Numbered from the stretch's first letter, positions 9,451 through 18,877 are shown. The stretch is DNA of 64,000 bases from AP-15 sp963750195 (GCA_963750195.1 CAVVPS010000007.1:1-64000), one strand, 5' to 3'. Made by a program: numbers and translations. Notes: generated by a model from the sequence alone, not told the origin.

Positions 9451-10809
9451 ATGATGACAACCGGTATCGCTGCGGGTTCACTTTCCGAGGCCGAGCACAG
9501 TCGGCAACTGCGTCGTGCGATTGTCGCCAGCACCGTCGGAACGATCATCGAGGCATACGATTTTCTGCTCTACGTGATCGTTGCCCCGCTGGTCTTCGCG
9601 AAATTGTTCTTCCCGGCATCCGCCCCACTGGTCGGCATACTGCAAGCCTTTGGCATCTACGCCGTAGGCTTTATCGCCCGCCCGGTCGGCGCGGCGCTGT
9701 TCGGCCATTACGGCGACCGCATCGGGCGTAAGGTGACGCTGATCGCTACCTTGCTGCTGACCGGGTTATCGACGTTTGCCGTCGGCTTTATCCCCGGCTA
9801 TCAGACGATCGGCATCTGGGGCGCGGTCATCCTCACCGCCGTCCGCTTTATTCAGGGGCTCGGCATCGGCGGCGAATGGGGCGGCGCGACATTGATGTCG
9901 ATGGAATGGGCGAGAACCAACGCCCATCGTGGCTTCATCACCGCCTGGCCGCAATGGGGCGGCCCGGCAGGTTTGTTCTTCGCCAACCTTGCCGTGCTGG
10001 CGTTCAGTGCGATCTCAGGCGATCAGTTTCTCACATGGGGCTGGCGCGTCCCGTTCTGGCTCTCAATCGTCATGGTCGGGGTTGGGCTCTATATTCGCCT
10101 CGGCATACTCGAGACGCCAATCTTCTCGCGAATTCTGGAAGAACGCCGCATCGAACGCACGCCGGTGATTGAAGTCATCAAGAGACAACCGAAGCAGATT
10201 ATATTGACCGCGCTGGCGCGGATGGCGGAGCAAGGTCCTTTCTATGTCTATGCGGCTTTCGTCTTCGTCTATGGAACAAAAGTCTCAGGTGCTTCGCGCG
10301 ACTTCCTACTTACCGCTATTCTCGTCGCAACCGCCCTGTCTGGCGTGTCGACCCCGCTGGCCGGGCACATTTCGGATCGCATCGGTCGCAAGCGGATGTA
10401 CTTGATCGGCGCGGTTACCACCGGCGTGTTCGCCTTTATCTATTTCGCGATGATGAACACCATGGTTCCCGGTCTGATTTTTCTAGCGATTGTGCTGTCC
10501 TTCATTCCGCACGACATGATGTACGGGCCCCAAGCGGCGCTGATTGCCGAATGCTTCACCCCACGGCTGCGTTACAGCGGCTCTTCCCTCGGGTTTCACC
10601 TCTCCTCGGTCATCGCCGGAGGCCCAGCGCCGCTGATCGCAACGGCGCTGTTCGCGGCGACCGAATCGGGCTATGCGGTTGCGCTCTACATTCTGTTCTG
10701 CGCTATTGTCAGCATCAGCGCTACGGCTTTCCTGCCGGACTACACTAACCGCGACATCTCCCAAGAACACGACGCTCCTGCGGATGTGCCACAGACCGCT
10801 GCGTCGTGA
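9451..10809 (+). CDS. MFS transporter, metabolite:H+ symporter family
   Basis: A 452-residue inner-membrane protein with about 12 hydrophobic segments. Start ATG 9451 follows GGAGGG and removes a long non-membrane leader present if an earlier start is used. Family signs: an early TIIEAYDFLLY segment, the loop 2-3 signature GHYGDRIGRK, the related GHISDRIGRKR between helices 8 and 9, and FIQGLGIGGEWGGA in helix 4, a hallmark of the MHS group (shikimate, proline/betaine, alpha-ketoglutarate or citrate proton symporters). Substrate not predictable. The next gene on the same strand is a metal-dependent amidohydrolase, so the pair may import and hydrolyse the same compound; this is an inference from adjacency. 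Confidence 0.85.
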   Translation: MMTTGIAAGSLSEAEHSRQLRRAIVASTVGTIIEAYDFLLYVIVAPLVFAKLFFPASAPLVGILQAFGIYAVGFIARPVGAALFGHYGDRIGRKVTLIATLLLTGLSTFAVGFIPGYQTIGIWGAVILTAVRFIQGLGIGGEWGGATLMSMEWARTNAHRGFITAWPQWGGPAGLFFANLAVLAFSAISGDQFLTWGWRVPFWLSIVMVGVGLYIRLGILETPIFSRILEERRIERTPVIEVIKRQPKQIILTALARMAEQGPFYVYAAFVFVYGTKVSGASRDFLLTAILVATALSGVSTPLAGHISDRIGRKRMYLIGAVTTGVFAFIYFAMMNTMVPGLIFLAIVLSFIPHDMMYGPQAALIAECFTPRLRYSGSSLGFHLSSVIAGGPAPLIATALFAATESGYAVALYILFCAIVSISATAFLPDYTNRDISQEHDAPADVPQTAAS

Positions 10810-10936
10810 GATCACCGTCGATCGCTTAGCGATCCCGCAGCCCCGACCGATCGGACCGATCCTGCGGGCAACCGAGCGCGAATTGCGGATTACGCCGCCG
10901 TGAGGCTTTAATGCTCCGGGTAGCAGAGGGAGGGCG

Positions 10937-12196
10937 ATGATGCGGGTGCTGACCGGCGGCAGGCTGATCGACGGGACCGGCGCAGGGCCGGTCGAAGCGA
11001 CGGTCGTCGTCAAGGACCAGCGGATCGCGGCTGTCGAGACCCGCGCTCACGGCGATTGGCCGGCCGATGCCGAAATCATCGACATTTCCGGCATGACCGT
11101 CCTGCCGGGGCTGATCGATACCCATGATCACCTGGCGATGCACGGCTACGACCTGGCCCGGCGCTGGGGTATAGACGAGCCACAGACGACTCGCACCCTG
11201 CGCACTGCAAAAGTTCTCGCCGACACCTTGGCCGCCGGCTATACGACGGTTCGCGACGCCGGGGGGCTCGATGCCGGTTTCAAGCGGGCGATCGAGGAGG
11301 GCTTGATCGCCGGGCCGAGGCTGGTCCTTTCGCTTGTCATCATCTCGCCGATCGGCGGCATCGGCGACCGGGTCAGCCCTTCTGGATTTTCCTGCTGCGT
11401 ACCGAACGATCCACTGCTGCCCGACGGCGTGGTCAACAGCGTGGCCGATGTCCGACCGGTGGTGCGGCGCGTCGTGCGCGCCGGGGCCGACGTGATCAAA
11501 TGCGCCACCACCGGCGGTGCGAGCTCGCGACCGGGCCATGGACCGCATGACGGTGCCTTCAATCTCGACGAGATGCAGGCCCTGGTCGAGGAGGCGCATG
11601 CGCTCGATCGCCGCGTCATCTGCCACGCGCTGGGCGGACGCGGCTTGCGCGTCGCGGTCGAGGCCGGCGTCAACTCGATCGACCATGGCTGCTACCTCGA
11701 CCAGGAACCCGAGCTGCTGGAGATGATGGCCCAGCGCGGCATCTTTTTTGTGCCGACCTTCGCGGTCTACGATTACCACCGCAAATCGCCGCTGCCGCAT
11801 GTCCGTGAGCGGGCGGAGCACCTCGAAGAGCACCATACCGCGAGTTTGCGCAGTGCGCTCGCCGCCGGGGTCAAGATCGCCGCGGGGACCGATGCGGGGG
11901 GCCACGGCCATCCGCCGAATGCGATCGAGATCGCCTGCCTCGTCCGGGCTGGGATGACGCCGCTCCAGGCCTTGCATGCGGCGACCGGCTGGGCTGCCGA
12001 ATGCATCGGGCGGCGGCAGGATCTAGGCACCATCGAGAGCGGGAAGCTCGCCGATCTCGCCGTAGTCGCTGGCGATCTGCTAGCCGATGTGACGATATTG
12101 CAGAACCCTGAGAATATCGCCCTGGTGATCAAAAGCGGCCAGATCGCCGTGAACCGCCTGGGGCGGATCGAAGGGCAGCGCCGCGCAAAGAGCTGA
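10937..12196 (+). CDS. metal-dependent amidohydrolase, imidazolonepropionase-like
   Basis: A 419-residue hydrolase of the amidohydrolase superfamily. Start ATG 10937 (a second ATG is adjacent) follows GGGAGGG. Metal-site landmarks appear in order: DTHDH after PGLI near residue 60, a lysine in VIKCATTGG that may be carboxylated, VICHALGG, NSIDHG, and GTDAGG near the end. The C-terminal beta segment (ESGKLADLAVVAGD) closes the composite barrel. This subgroup includes Xaa-Pro or acyl-amino-acid hydrolases as well as imidazolonepropionase relatives; the substrate is not evident. No histidine-utilisation genes are nearby, which argues against a true HutI. Confidence 0.85.
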   Translation: MMRVLTGGRLIDGTGAGPVEATVVVKDQRIAAVETRAHGDWPADAEIIDISGMTVLPGLIDTHDHLAMHGYDLARRWGIDEPQTTRTLRTAKVLADTLAAGYTTVRDAGGLDAGFKRAIEEGLIAGPRLVLSLVIISPIGGIGDRVSPSGFSCCVPNDPLLPDGVVNSVADVRPVVRRVVRAGADVIKCATTGGASSRPGHGPHDGAFNLDEMQALVEEAHALDRRVICHALGGRGLRVAVEAGVNSIDHGCYLDQEPELLEMMAQRGIFFVPTFAVYDYHRKSPLPHVRERAEHLEEHHTASLRSALAAGVKIAAGTDAGGHGHPPNAIEIACLVRAGMTPLQALHAATGWAAECIGRRQDLGTIESGKLADLAVVAGDLLADVTILQNPENIALVIKSGQIAVNRLGRIEGQRRAKS

Positions 12197-12338
12197 CCGG
12201 CCGGCGAAAGTGAGCGCCATGGTAGCGAATGCCTAAAGTTTGATCGCCTTCGATTGACATATTTGCCCCGGGACGGTGTTTTTGGATTGGCGCAAAATAT
12301 GCGTCACGCTGCTGTCGGTGGTTGTCTTGGATAGGTGC

Positions 12339-13763
12339 ATGGGTCGCTCGATACTCGACGGGTACGATCCGAATGGGTTTTATTGCGAGATGCTCGGCAG
12401 CCCGGCGAGCATAGCCGTCAGGGAGCGCCTGTCTGGCCTGTCGATCGATGCGCTAAAGGAGCGTGCCGCCGCCGCCAATGCCGAGCTGTACAATCTCGGG
12501 ATCACCTTCACGGTCTATTCCGACGCCAAGACGATCGACCGGATTCTGCCGTTCGATGTGTTGCCGCGGGTGCTTTCAGCAGAGGAATGGCGGCATCTGG
12601 AAACGGGTATCGTCCAGCGCATCACCGCGCTGAACCTGCTGCTCGACGATATCTACCACGACCAGCTTGTGCTGGGCGACGGCATCGTTCCGCGCGATCT
12701 GATCCTTGGCAACCACAACTACCGCCCGCTGATGCGTGGCATCGACGTGCCGCACAAGGCTTATGTCAACATTTGCGGCACCGACATCGTGCGCGACGAA
12801 AGGGGCGGCTTTCTCGTGCTCGAGGACAACGCGCGCACCCCGTCGGGCGTCAGCTACGTCGTCGAAAACCGGCACATGATGCTGCGCGCCTTTCCCGACC
12901 TGCTCGACGACATCAGCCTGCGCCCGATCGACAATTACGGCGCCAAGCTGATCGCGGCATTGCAGGAGCTTGCGCCCGCAGCTGTCGCCGACCCGCAAGT
13001 CGTACTGCTGTCGCCCGGCACCTACAATTCGGCCTATTTCGAACATGTCTTTCTCGCACGAGAGATGGGCGTCCCTTTGGTCGAGGGGCCGGACCTGGTG
13101 GTCGAGGAGGAGCGCGTGTGGATGCGCACGACCGGCGGGCTCGCGCGGGTCGATGTGATCTATCGCCGCATCAACGATGATTACCTCGACCCAGAAGCGT
13201 TCCTTCCGGACAGTATGCTGGGCGTGCGCGGGCTGATGCGGGCCTATCGCGCCGGCACGGTCGCGCTTGCCAATGCGATCGGCACCGGAGTGGCCGACGA
13301 CAAGGCGGTTTATGCCTATATGCCTCGGATCATCCGCTATTATCTCGGCGAGGAACCGATTCTGCATAACGTCGAGACCCATATCTGCCGCGAGCCGGCA
13401 GCCTTGCGCTATACGCTCGACCATTTGCCGGAGCTGGTGGTCAAGCCGGTCGGCGAAGCCGGCGGCTACGGCATCACGGTCGGGCCCAAGGCGAGCCGAG
13501 CCGAGCTCGACGATTGCCGGGCGAAGCTGGTCGCCGATCCGGCTAATTACATCAGCCAACCCTGCATAAACCTGTCGGTGGCGCCAACCTTGGTCGATGG
13601 TCGTATCGAGGCGCGCCACGTTGATTTACGGCCGTTCGCCGTAACCGGGTCGAGCACCTGGGTCTTACCGGGTGGATTGACCCGAGTGGCGCTGCGCCGC
13701 GGCTCGCTCGTCGTCAATTCCTCGCAGGGTGGCGGTTCGAAGGATACCTGGGTCCTTGGTTGA
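12339..13763 (+). CDS. circularly permuted ATP-grasp type 2 protein (DUF404/DUF407 family)
   Basis: A 474-residue protein of the circularly permuted ATP-grasp group, predicted to ligate a carboxylate to an amine using ATP. Start ATG 12339 (MGRSILDGYD) is chosen; an earlier in-frame start at 12276 is possible but lacks a good ribosome site. Seen: PRDLILGNHNYRPLMRG, the acidic VLEDNARTPSG, VVKPVGEAGGYG (nucleotide-binding glycine loop), and ISQPCINLSVAPT near the C-terminus. It heads a tight operon with an alpha-E protein and a transglutaminase-like protease, an arrangement long noted in bacteria and predicted to make or trim a small peptide. The product is unknown. Confidence 0.88.
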   Translation: MGRSILDGYDPNGFYCEMLGSPASIAVRERLSGLSIDALKERAAAANAELYNLGITFTVYSDAKTIDRILPFDVLPRVLSAEEWRHLETGIVQRITALNLLLDDIYHDQLVLGDGIVPRDLILGNHNYRPLMRGIDVPHKAYVNICGTDIVRDERGGFLVLEDNARTPSGVSYVVENRHMMLRAFPDLLDDISLRPIDNYGAKLIAALQELAPAAVADPQVVLLSPGTYNSAYFEHVFLAREMGVPLVEGPDLVVEEERVWMRTTGGLARVDVIYRRINDDYLDPEAFLPDSMLGVRGLMRAYRAGTVALANAIGTGVADDKAVYAYMPRIIRYYLGEEPILHNVETHICREPAALRYTLDHLPELVVKPVGEAGGYGITVGPKASRAELDDCRAKLVADPANYISQPCINLSVAPTLVDGRIEARHVDLRPFAVTGSSTWVLPGGLTRVALRRGSLVVNSSQGGGSKDTWVLG

Positions 13764-14745
13764 CGTTCTGCTCGCCCGTTACGCGGACTGCATCTTTTGG
13801 CTCGCGCGCTACGTCGAACGTGCCGAAAATTTGGCGCGTATCCTCGACGTCAACGAAACCTTCTCACGCGACAGCCGGGGCGGCCAGAACTGGCGCTCGA
13901 TCATCCAGTTGAATTCGGACGAGGAGAAGTTCTTCGCCGATGACCGCGAGGTCTCGGCGCAAAGCGTGCTTGAGTTCTACGTCGTCGATGCCGACAATCC
14001 GACCTCGATCGTCAGCACCATCCGCGGCGCACGCGAGAACGCCCGCACCTTGCGGCCATTGATCTCGACCGAGATGTGGGTACAGCTCAATGTCTTCTAC
14101 AACCGCCTCGCCGAACTCAGAGTCGCCGACCTCTCTCCCGGCAGGCTGGCGGCGTTGTTCGCGACGGTAAAGGAAGCCTGCCAGACCCACACCGGCATCA
14201 CAGAGGGCACCTTCTTCCGTGACCAGGGATGGTACTTCTATCAGCTCGGCCGCTATATCGAGCGCGCCGACCAGACGACGCGACTGCTCGACATCAAATA
14301 CCACCTGCTATTGCCCGACGTTGCCGATGTCGGCTCGCCCACCGATGCCAGCCAATGGAATGCGTTGTTGCGCTCCGCTGCCGGCTATCACGCCTATCGC
14401 CGACTACACGCGGCCAGCACGACCCCGGCGCGGGTTGCCGGCTTTCTGCTGCTCAACCAAGCCTTTCCACGTTCGGTTCATCATTGCGTGCGCGAAGTCG
14501 GGCGACTTCTCGGCGACGTCAAGTCGCGCTATTCGCTGCGGGGGGGCAATGACGCCGCCGAGGAGCTCGATCGCTTGCGCGCCGTTCTCGGCACGCTGAC
14601 GATCACGGCGATCCTGAGCGAGGGTCTGCACGAATTTCTCGATCTAATCCAACAGCAGCTAATCGCCGTCAGCCGCGACCTGTCGATCGCCTTTTTCGGC
14701 TACACGCCCGAGGCCTCACAGACGCAGACCGCGGGCGCGCAATAG
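13756..14745 (+). CDS. alpha-E domain protein (DUF403)
   Basis: An all-alpha protein of about 329 residues. The family N-terminus (LLARYADCIFWLARYVERAEN) begins close to TTG 13756, which overlaps the upstream stop codon; a GTG at 13729 is an alternative giving a 35-base overlap. Conserved features are ARYVERAEN near the start and GRYIERADQTTRLLDIKYH in the middle, an internal repeat of helical ERA motifs. Always found next to a permuted ATP-grasp and a transglutaminase-like protein, as here; no biochemical activity is firmly established. Translational coupling with the upstream gene is likely. Confidence 0.85.
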   Translation: MVDVLLARYADCIFWLARYVERAENLARILDVNETFSRDSRGGQNWRSIIQLNSDEEKFFADDREVSAQSVLEFYVVDADNPTSIVSTIRGARENARTLRPLISTEMWVQLNVFYNRLAELRVADLSPGRLAALFATVKEACQTHTGITEGTFFRDQGWYFYQLGRYIERADQTTRLLDIKYHLLLPDVADVGSPTDASQWNALLRSAAGYHAYRRLHAASTTPARVAGFLLLNQAFPRSVHHCVREVGRLLGDVKSRYSLRGGNDAAEELDRLRAVLGTLTITAILSEGLHEFLDLIQQQLIAVSRDLSIAFFGYTPEASQTQTAGAQ

Positions 14746-14754
14746 GCCGGTGCA

Positions 14755-15681
14755 ATGCATATCATTACCGTGCGTCATGTCACGACCTACCGCTACAAGC
14801 AACCGGTTGCTTTTGGCGAGCATCGCATGATGCTGCGGCCGCGCGACAGCTACGACCAAAGGTTGCTCGACAGCAAGCTGGTGATCACGCCGCAACCCGC
14901 CGATGTTCGCTGGGTCCATGATGTCTTCGGTAATTGCGTTGCGATCGCCCGCTTCGCCGGCCGCGCGGCAGAGCTGCGCTTTGAAAGCGTGATCCGGCTC
15001 GATCACTCGGCGACCAATGCGCTCGATTTCCGGATCGAAGAGTATGCGACGCGCTACCCGTTCGCCTATGGCGCCGAGGATATGCCGGATCTGTTGCGGC
15101 TGATCGAGCGCCAGTATCTGGATCCCGAGCACGAAATCGACCGCTGGGCATGGCAGTTTTTGCGCCATGACGGACGCAGCGACACGACTGAGCTATTGGC
15201 CGCGATGACTCACGCTATCCGGCGCGATCTGACCTATGAGGCGCGCGAAGAGAGCGGCATTCAAGATCCGGTCAAGACGTTGCGAATTGGCAGCGGCAGT
15301 TGCCGCGATTTTGCGGTGCTGATGATGGAGGCAGTGCGCTCGCTCGGGCTCGCGGCTCGTTTTGTCAGCGGCTATCTCTATGTTCCCGAGGGCCGGGTCG
15401 GCAGCCGGGTCGGCGGCGGCGCCACCCATGCCTGGCTTGAGGTCTATCTGCCAGGCGCCGGCTGGATCGAGTTCGATCCCACGAACGGCAACGTCGGTAA
15501 TCACGATTTGGTCCGTGTCGCTGTTGTTCGCGATCCGCGCCAAGCGGTGCCAATTTCCGGTAGTTGGACCGGTTTCCCCTCGGACCATCTCGGCATGACC
15601 GTCGAGGTCGAGGTCACGGCTGAGGCCGGTGCCGCAGCCGAGGCCGCGTCACAGCAGCGCCGGTCGTTAGCCGGCGGCTGA
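14755..15681 (+). CDS. transglutaminase-like cysteine protease, alpha-E/ATP-grasp operon
   Basis: A 308-residue protein. The N-terminal beta domain (TVRHVTTYRYKQPV, then HRMMLRPRD) is that of bacterial transglutaminase-like proteins. The papain-like triad is complete: Cys in GSGSCRDFA, His in THAWLEV, Asp in EFDPTNG. Members are expected to act as peptidases rather than as protein crosslinkers. The gene lies nine bases after the alpha-E gene, completing the three-gene set. No signal peptide or membrane segment is evident, so a cytoplasmic location is likely. The C-terminus is Ala/Glu-rich and probably disordered. Confidence 0.88.
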   Translation: MHIITVRHVTTYRYKQPVAFGEHRMMLRPRDSYDQRLLDSKLVITPQPADVRWVHDVFGNCVAIARFAGRAAELRFESVIRLDHSATNALDFRIEEYATRYPFAYGAEDMPDLLRLIERQYLDPEHEIDRWAWQFLRHDGRSDTTELLAAMTHAIRRDLTYEAREESGIQDPVKTLRIGSGSCRDFAVLMMEAVRSLGLAARFVSGYLYVPEGRVGSRVGGGATHAWLEVYLPGAGWIEFDPTNGNVGNHDLVRVAVVRDPRQAVPISGSWTGFPSDHLGMTVEVEVTAEAGAAAEAASQQRRSLAGG

Positions 15682-15796
15682 TCTTGGCTGCAGCGAGCCC
15701 TGACACCGGCTGCGCCTAGACATCACCGAGACCGGACTTCTATCATCGGCTCTCCGAGTCTCGCGAGCAGATCGCGCGCCGGGAGGATGGAAGGCC

Positions 15797-17032
15797 GTGA
15801 CCAATCCGCAAAACTATCCACGGAAGCGGCCCGAGAACCTCCTTGGCTCCGGCGAGGGCCGGCGCTGGCCGACCTATCTCGGGATTACCGGCCTCCTCTT
15901 GTTCATTCTGGTGGCGCTGGCCGGTGGGATCATTTGGTACAATTCGAAGAAGTCGAGCGAGTTGGCGATTGCTGCTGCACAGCGGCTGATGCAGGAAGCA
16001 GAAGATAAAATCACCGATCGGATCAGACTGCTTTACGACCCGATGTATGCGATCGTCGGGATCTCTTCGCTGGTGCCGGAATTGACCACTCCGGGAATCA
16101 AGGACGATCCCAACGCACTGGCCGTGCTGTTGCGGGCGTTGCGCATCTATCCCCAAATATTATCGCTCTATGTCGGGTTCGATGATGGCGAGTTCTTCAT
16201 GGTGACGCATATCGCCGGAGAAAAGGTGGCCGCGTTGCGCAAGGCGCTGCAAGCACCCCCCGAGGCGGTCTTTGCCAACGAGATCGTCACCGACGATGCC
16301 GCCGGCCGGCGCACCGTGCGCTGGGTCTTTCTCGCCGAGGACAGCACGATCGTTGGCCGCCGCGATAAAGCGCCGCCCTTCGATCCCCGCGAACGACCTT
16401 GGTACGCGACCGCCAAGCGCAGCGATATAGTCGAGCACAGCGAACTTTACATGTTTGCTTCAAGCGACGAGCCTGGTTTCACCCTGAGCCGCCGCTTCGG
16501 GGGGCCGACGCCGGGTGTGATGGGAGCCGATTTGGCCGCGGTGGATTTGGCGAGTTTTTTGGGAAAGCAGCGAATCACACCGGGCAGCACGGCTTTCATC
16601 TTCACCAAAGCGGGCGAGCTGGTAGCGTTGCCCGACCAGAACCGGATCGCCAAAGCGGTGCGCGCCAACGGCGAAATCAAGACGATGCTGCCTAAGATCG
16701 CCGATATGAACGATCCGGTGATTAACGGCCTCGTCGCGGCCTATCAGAACCAGCAGATGGCCGGCACCCGCGTCTACGACGTGGCCGGCCGGACCTATAT
16801 CGGCCGGGTGACCGACATCCCGCCGCGCTATGGGCGCGACCAGTTGCTGGCGATCACCGTGCCCGTCGACGAGATCGAGCAGCCGATCATCGACATCCGC
16901 AACGACACTCTGCTTTATTCAGTCGCGTTTCTGATCTTCGCGCTGCCTCTCTTCGTGACATTGGTCGTGTTCTGGATCGATCGGCGGCTCGAACGCCGCG
17001 CGCCTTGGCTGCAATTCCGCGACGATGAATGA
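15797..17032 (+). CDS. membrane-anchored Cache sensor protein lacking an output domain
   Basis: A 411-residue protein starting at GTG 15797 after GGAGG. One membrane helix at about 27-48, a long extracytoplasmic region, and a second helix at about 375-397, then only about 15 residues. The periplasmic part looks like a double Cache ligand-binding domain: a long helix after the first membrane segment, then LSLYVGFDDGEFF, FDPRERPWYATAK and GVMGADLAAVDLASFL. Cache proteins usually end in a chemotaxis, kinase, cyclase or GGDEF module; none follows here, and the next 25 bases lead straight to the converging aqpZ. It could partner a separate effector or be truncated. Name is by domain only. Confidence 0.75.
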   Translation: MTNPQNYPRKRPENLLGSGEGRRWPTYLGITGLLLFILVALAGGIIWYNSKKSSELAIAAAQRLMQEAEDKITDRIRLLYDPMYAIVGISSLVPELTTPGIKDDPNALAVLLRALRIYPQILSLYVGFDDGEFFMVTHIAGEKVAALRKALQAPPEAVFANEIVTDDAAGRRTVRWVFLAEDSTIVGRRDKAPPFDPRERPWYATAKRSDIVEHSELYMFASSDEPGFTLSRRFGGPTPGVMGADLAAVDLASFLGKQRITPGSTAFIFTKAGELVALPDQNRIAKAVRANGEIKTMLPKIADMNDPVINGLVAAYQNQQMAGTRVYDVAGRTYIGRVTDIPPRYGRDQLLAITVPVDEIEQPIIDIRNDTLLYSVAFLIFALPLFVTLVVFWIDRRLERRAPWLQFRDDE

Positions 17033-17057
17033 GGCGGTGACAACCCACTTGGCTTCC

Positions 17058-17795
17058 TTAGCCGATGCGCTGTTCCTCGACAACAACGGTGCCCACCGTC
17101 ACAAGCTCGTCCTGATATAGCCAGCGGGTGAAGAAGCCGGCTAGCGCGGCGCCGATGATCGGGGCCAGCCAGAACAGCCATAGCTGCGATATATAGTGCC
17201 CGCCGGCGAACAGCGCGGGACCGGTGCTGCGCGCCGGGTTGACCGAGGTATTGGTGACCGGGATCATGATCAGGTGGATCAGGGTCAAACACAGCCCGAT
17301 CGGGATGCCGGCAAAGCCGACCGCAGCGCCCCGCGAGGTTGAGCCGATGATTACGAAAAGAAAGAAGAAGGTAGCAACCACCTCACCGATAAAGCAGGCG
17401 CCCAACCCGTATTTGCCGGGGCTTAGATCGCCATAGCCATTGGAGGCGAAACCATCTGCAACCCAGCCCGGTTTGCCAGACGCAATCGCGTAAAGGATTG
17501 CCGCAGCCACAATCGCGCCGATCACCTGGGCTATGATGTAGGGTAGCACGTCTGCGGCCTTGAACCGCCCGCCGGCCCACAGCCCGATCGTCACCGCCGG
17601 GTTGAAATGGCCGCCCGAGATATGTCCGACGGCATAAGCCATCGTCAGCACAGTCAGCCCGAAGGCGAAGGCTACTCCGAGAAAGCCGATCCCGAGGACC
17701 GGGAAGGCGGCGGCGAGCACGGCGGCGCCGCACCCACCAAAAACCAACCAGAGCGTGCCGAAGAATTCCGCAGTGGCACGACGCGTCATGTCCAT
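17058..17795 (-). CDS. aqpZ: aquaporin Z, water channel
   Basis: A 245-residue inner-membrane channel with six hydrophobic helices. Both pore motifs are intact: HFNPAVT in the first half and SVNPARS in the second. The N-terminus TAEFFGTLWLVFGGCG and the Cys before the second motif are absent or present as in AqpZ rather than glycerol facilitators; no GlpF-like Asp follows the second NPA-R segment, favouring water over glycerol. It stands alone, converging on the Cache gene, with about 180 bases upstream available for regulation. Confidence 0.92.
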   Translation of the reverse strand: MDMTRRATAEFFGTLWLVFGGCGAAVLAAAFPVLGIGFLGVAFAFGLTVLTMAYAVGHISGGHFNPAVTIGLWAGGRFKAADVLPYIIAQVIGAIVAAAILYAIASGKPGWVADGFASNGYGDLSPGKYGLGACFIGEVVATFFFLFVIIGSTSRGAAVGFAGIPIGLCLTLIHLIMIPVTNTSVNPARSTGPALFAGGHYISQLWLFWLAPIIGAALAGFFTRWLYQDELVTVGTVVVEEQRIG

Positions 17796-17872
17796 AGTAA
17801 CTCTCCAATTCGATGCGGCTGATCGGGCTCAACGAGCCTGACCCGCCGGTTGGCTTAACAGGCTGCACAAAA

Positions 17873-17928
17873 TTGCATCAGGTGCAACAGCTCTCTCGAT
17901 TTCCATACTAAAGGGCGATGAGTTGCAC
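17873..17928. promoter_or_regulatory. cluster of TTGCA/TGCAA half-sites upstream of aqpZ
   Basis: TTGCA (17873-17877) and TGCAA (17883-17887) form an inverted pair with five bases between; GTGCAAC (17882-17888) and GTTGCAC (17922-17928) form a second exact inverted pair. They lie 78-133 bases before the aqpZ start, where an operator would be expected. No regulator is identified and the arrangement may be coincidental. Confidence 0.25.
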
Positions 17929-17974
17929 TTTTGGAGAGGTGGGCGATCCACTGCGGCCACGGGCCAATTCGGCT

Positions 17975-18877
17975 TTAATCCGGCCAGCGTCGATGCACCC
18001 AGAGCCACAACTCGGGTCGGTCGCGAATCCACGCCTCTAAGGTCGCATTGACCGCCGTCATCAGGGCGGCGGCGTCGGCCTGACGATCACCGCTTCGAGG
18101 CAAGGGCAACGGCGGTGAGACCGTGACCCGGAAGCGCGCCCCCGCGAGCCGCTCGACCCGAAGCGGAAACACGTCGCAGTCGAAGCGGAGCGCCAGAAAA
18201 GCGAGGGCAGAGCTGGTCATCGCGGGGCGACCGAAGAAGGGAACCGGGATTCCGTCATTCATCTTCTGGTCAGCGAGCAAGCCCAGATGCACGCCACGAT
18301 TTAGCGCCAAAATCGCGCGCCGCGCCGCAACGGCGCCCTTCGGGATGAACTCCTCGCGATCGCCGCGCAACTTCGCGATCAAGCGATCGATCAACGGATT
18401 GTTGGCGGCTCGATAGATCTGGGCGACCGAGATCCCGTACTGGACGCCGGCGAGCGACCCGATCTCCCAATTGGCGATATGTCCGGAAAAGACGATCATC
18501 CGCCGCCCGGCGGCAACCGCCTGGTCGATATGCTCGAATCCGTGGGTCTCGACCCGTCCGCCCGGCTCGAATACGCGGAAACTCCGTAGGTGCGGGAACT
18601 CAGCCGCGACGCGGCCGAGATTGCTCCACATGCCGACGACGATCTGTTCAATCTCAGCGTCGGGGAGCTCGGGAAACGCGCGGCGAAGATTAAGCCGCGC
18701 CCGTTTGGAGATGCCGAGAAACGGGCCGATCCCCCGGCCCAGCGCACTGCCGAGGGCGGAGGCAAAATCGATCGGCAACAATCCGAACACACCGAAGAAG
18801 GCCGCTGCTCCCCAAGCCTCTAGGCGATGGCCGAACCGGGGCGCCTTAACAACGGTATTCGCCTGCACCGTATCCAT
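17975..18877 (-). CDS. lpxL: lipid A biosynthesis acyltransferase (LpxL/HtrB family)
   Basis: A 300-residue inner-membrane-associated enzyme that adds a secondary acyl chain to the Kdo-lipid A precursor. Start at ATG 18877 (MDTVQAN); upstream in-frame codons run into lpxK. The catalytic H-X4-E box is HIANWE, in the segment FSGHIANWEIGS. Further family marks are RAANNPLIDRLI, LADQKMNDGIPVPFFGRPA and the terminal LWLWVHRRW. The gene overlaps the end of lpxK by 32 bases, so the two are co-transcribed and probably coupled. Which acyl chain is transferred cannot be told. Confidence 0.9.
   Translation of the reverse strand: MDTVQANTVVKAPRFGHRLEAWGAAAFFGVFGLLPIDFASALGSALGRGIGPFLGISKRARLNLRRAFPELPDAEIEQIVVGMWSNLGRVAAEFPHLRSFRVFEPGGRVETHGFEHIDQAVAAGRRMIVFSGHIANWEIGSLAGVQYGISVAQIYRAANNPLIDRLIAKLRGDREEFIPKGAVAARRAILALNRGVHLGLLADQKMNDGIPVPFFGRPAMTSSALAFLALRFDCDVFPLRVERLAGARFRVTVSPPLPLPRSGDRQADAAALMTAVNATLEAWIRDRPELWLWVHRRWPD

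Noticed and set aside
10826..11977. A 383-residue minus-strand open frame opposite the amidohydrolase
   Set aside because: Shadow of a well-supported gene; composition is Arg/Asp/His-rich without known motifs.
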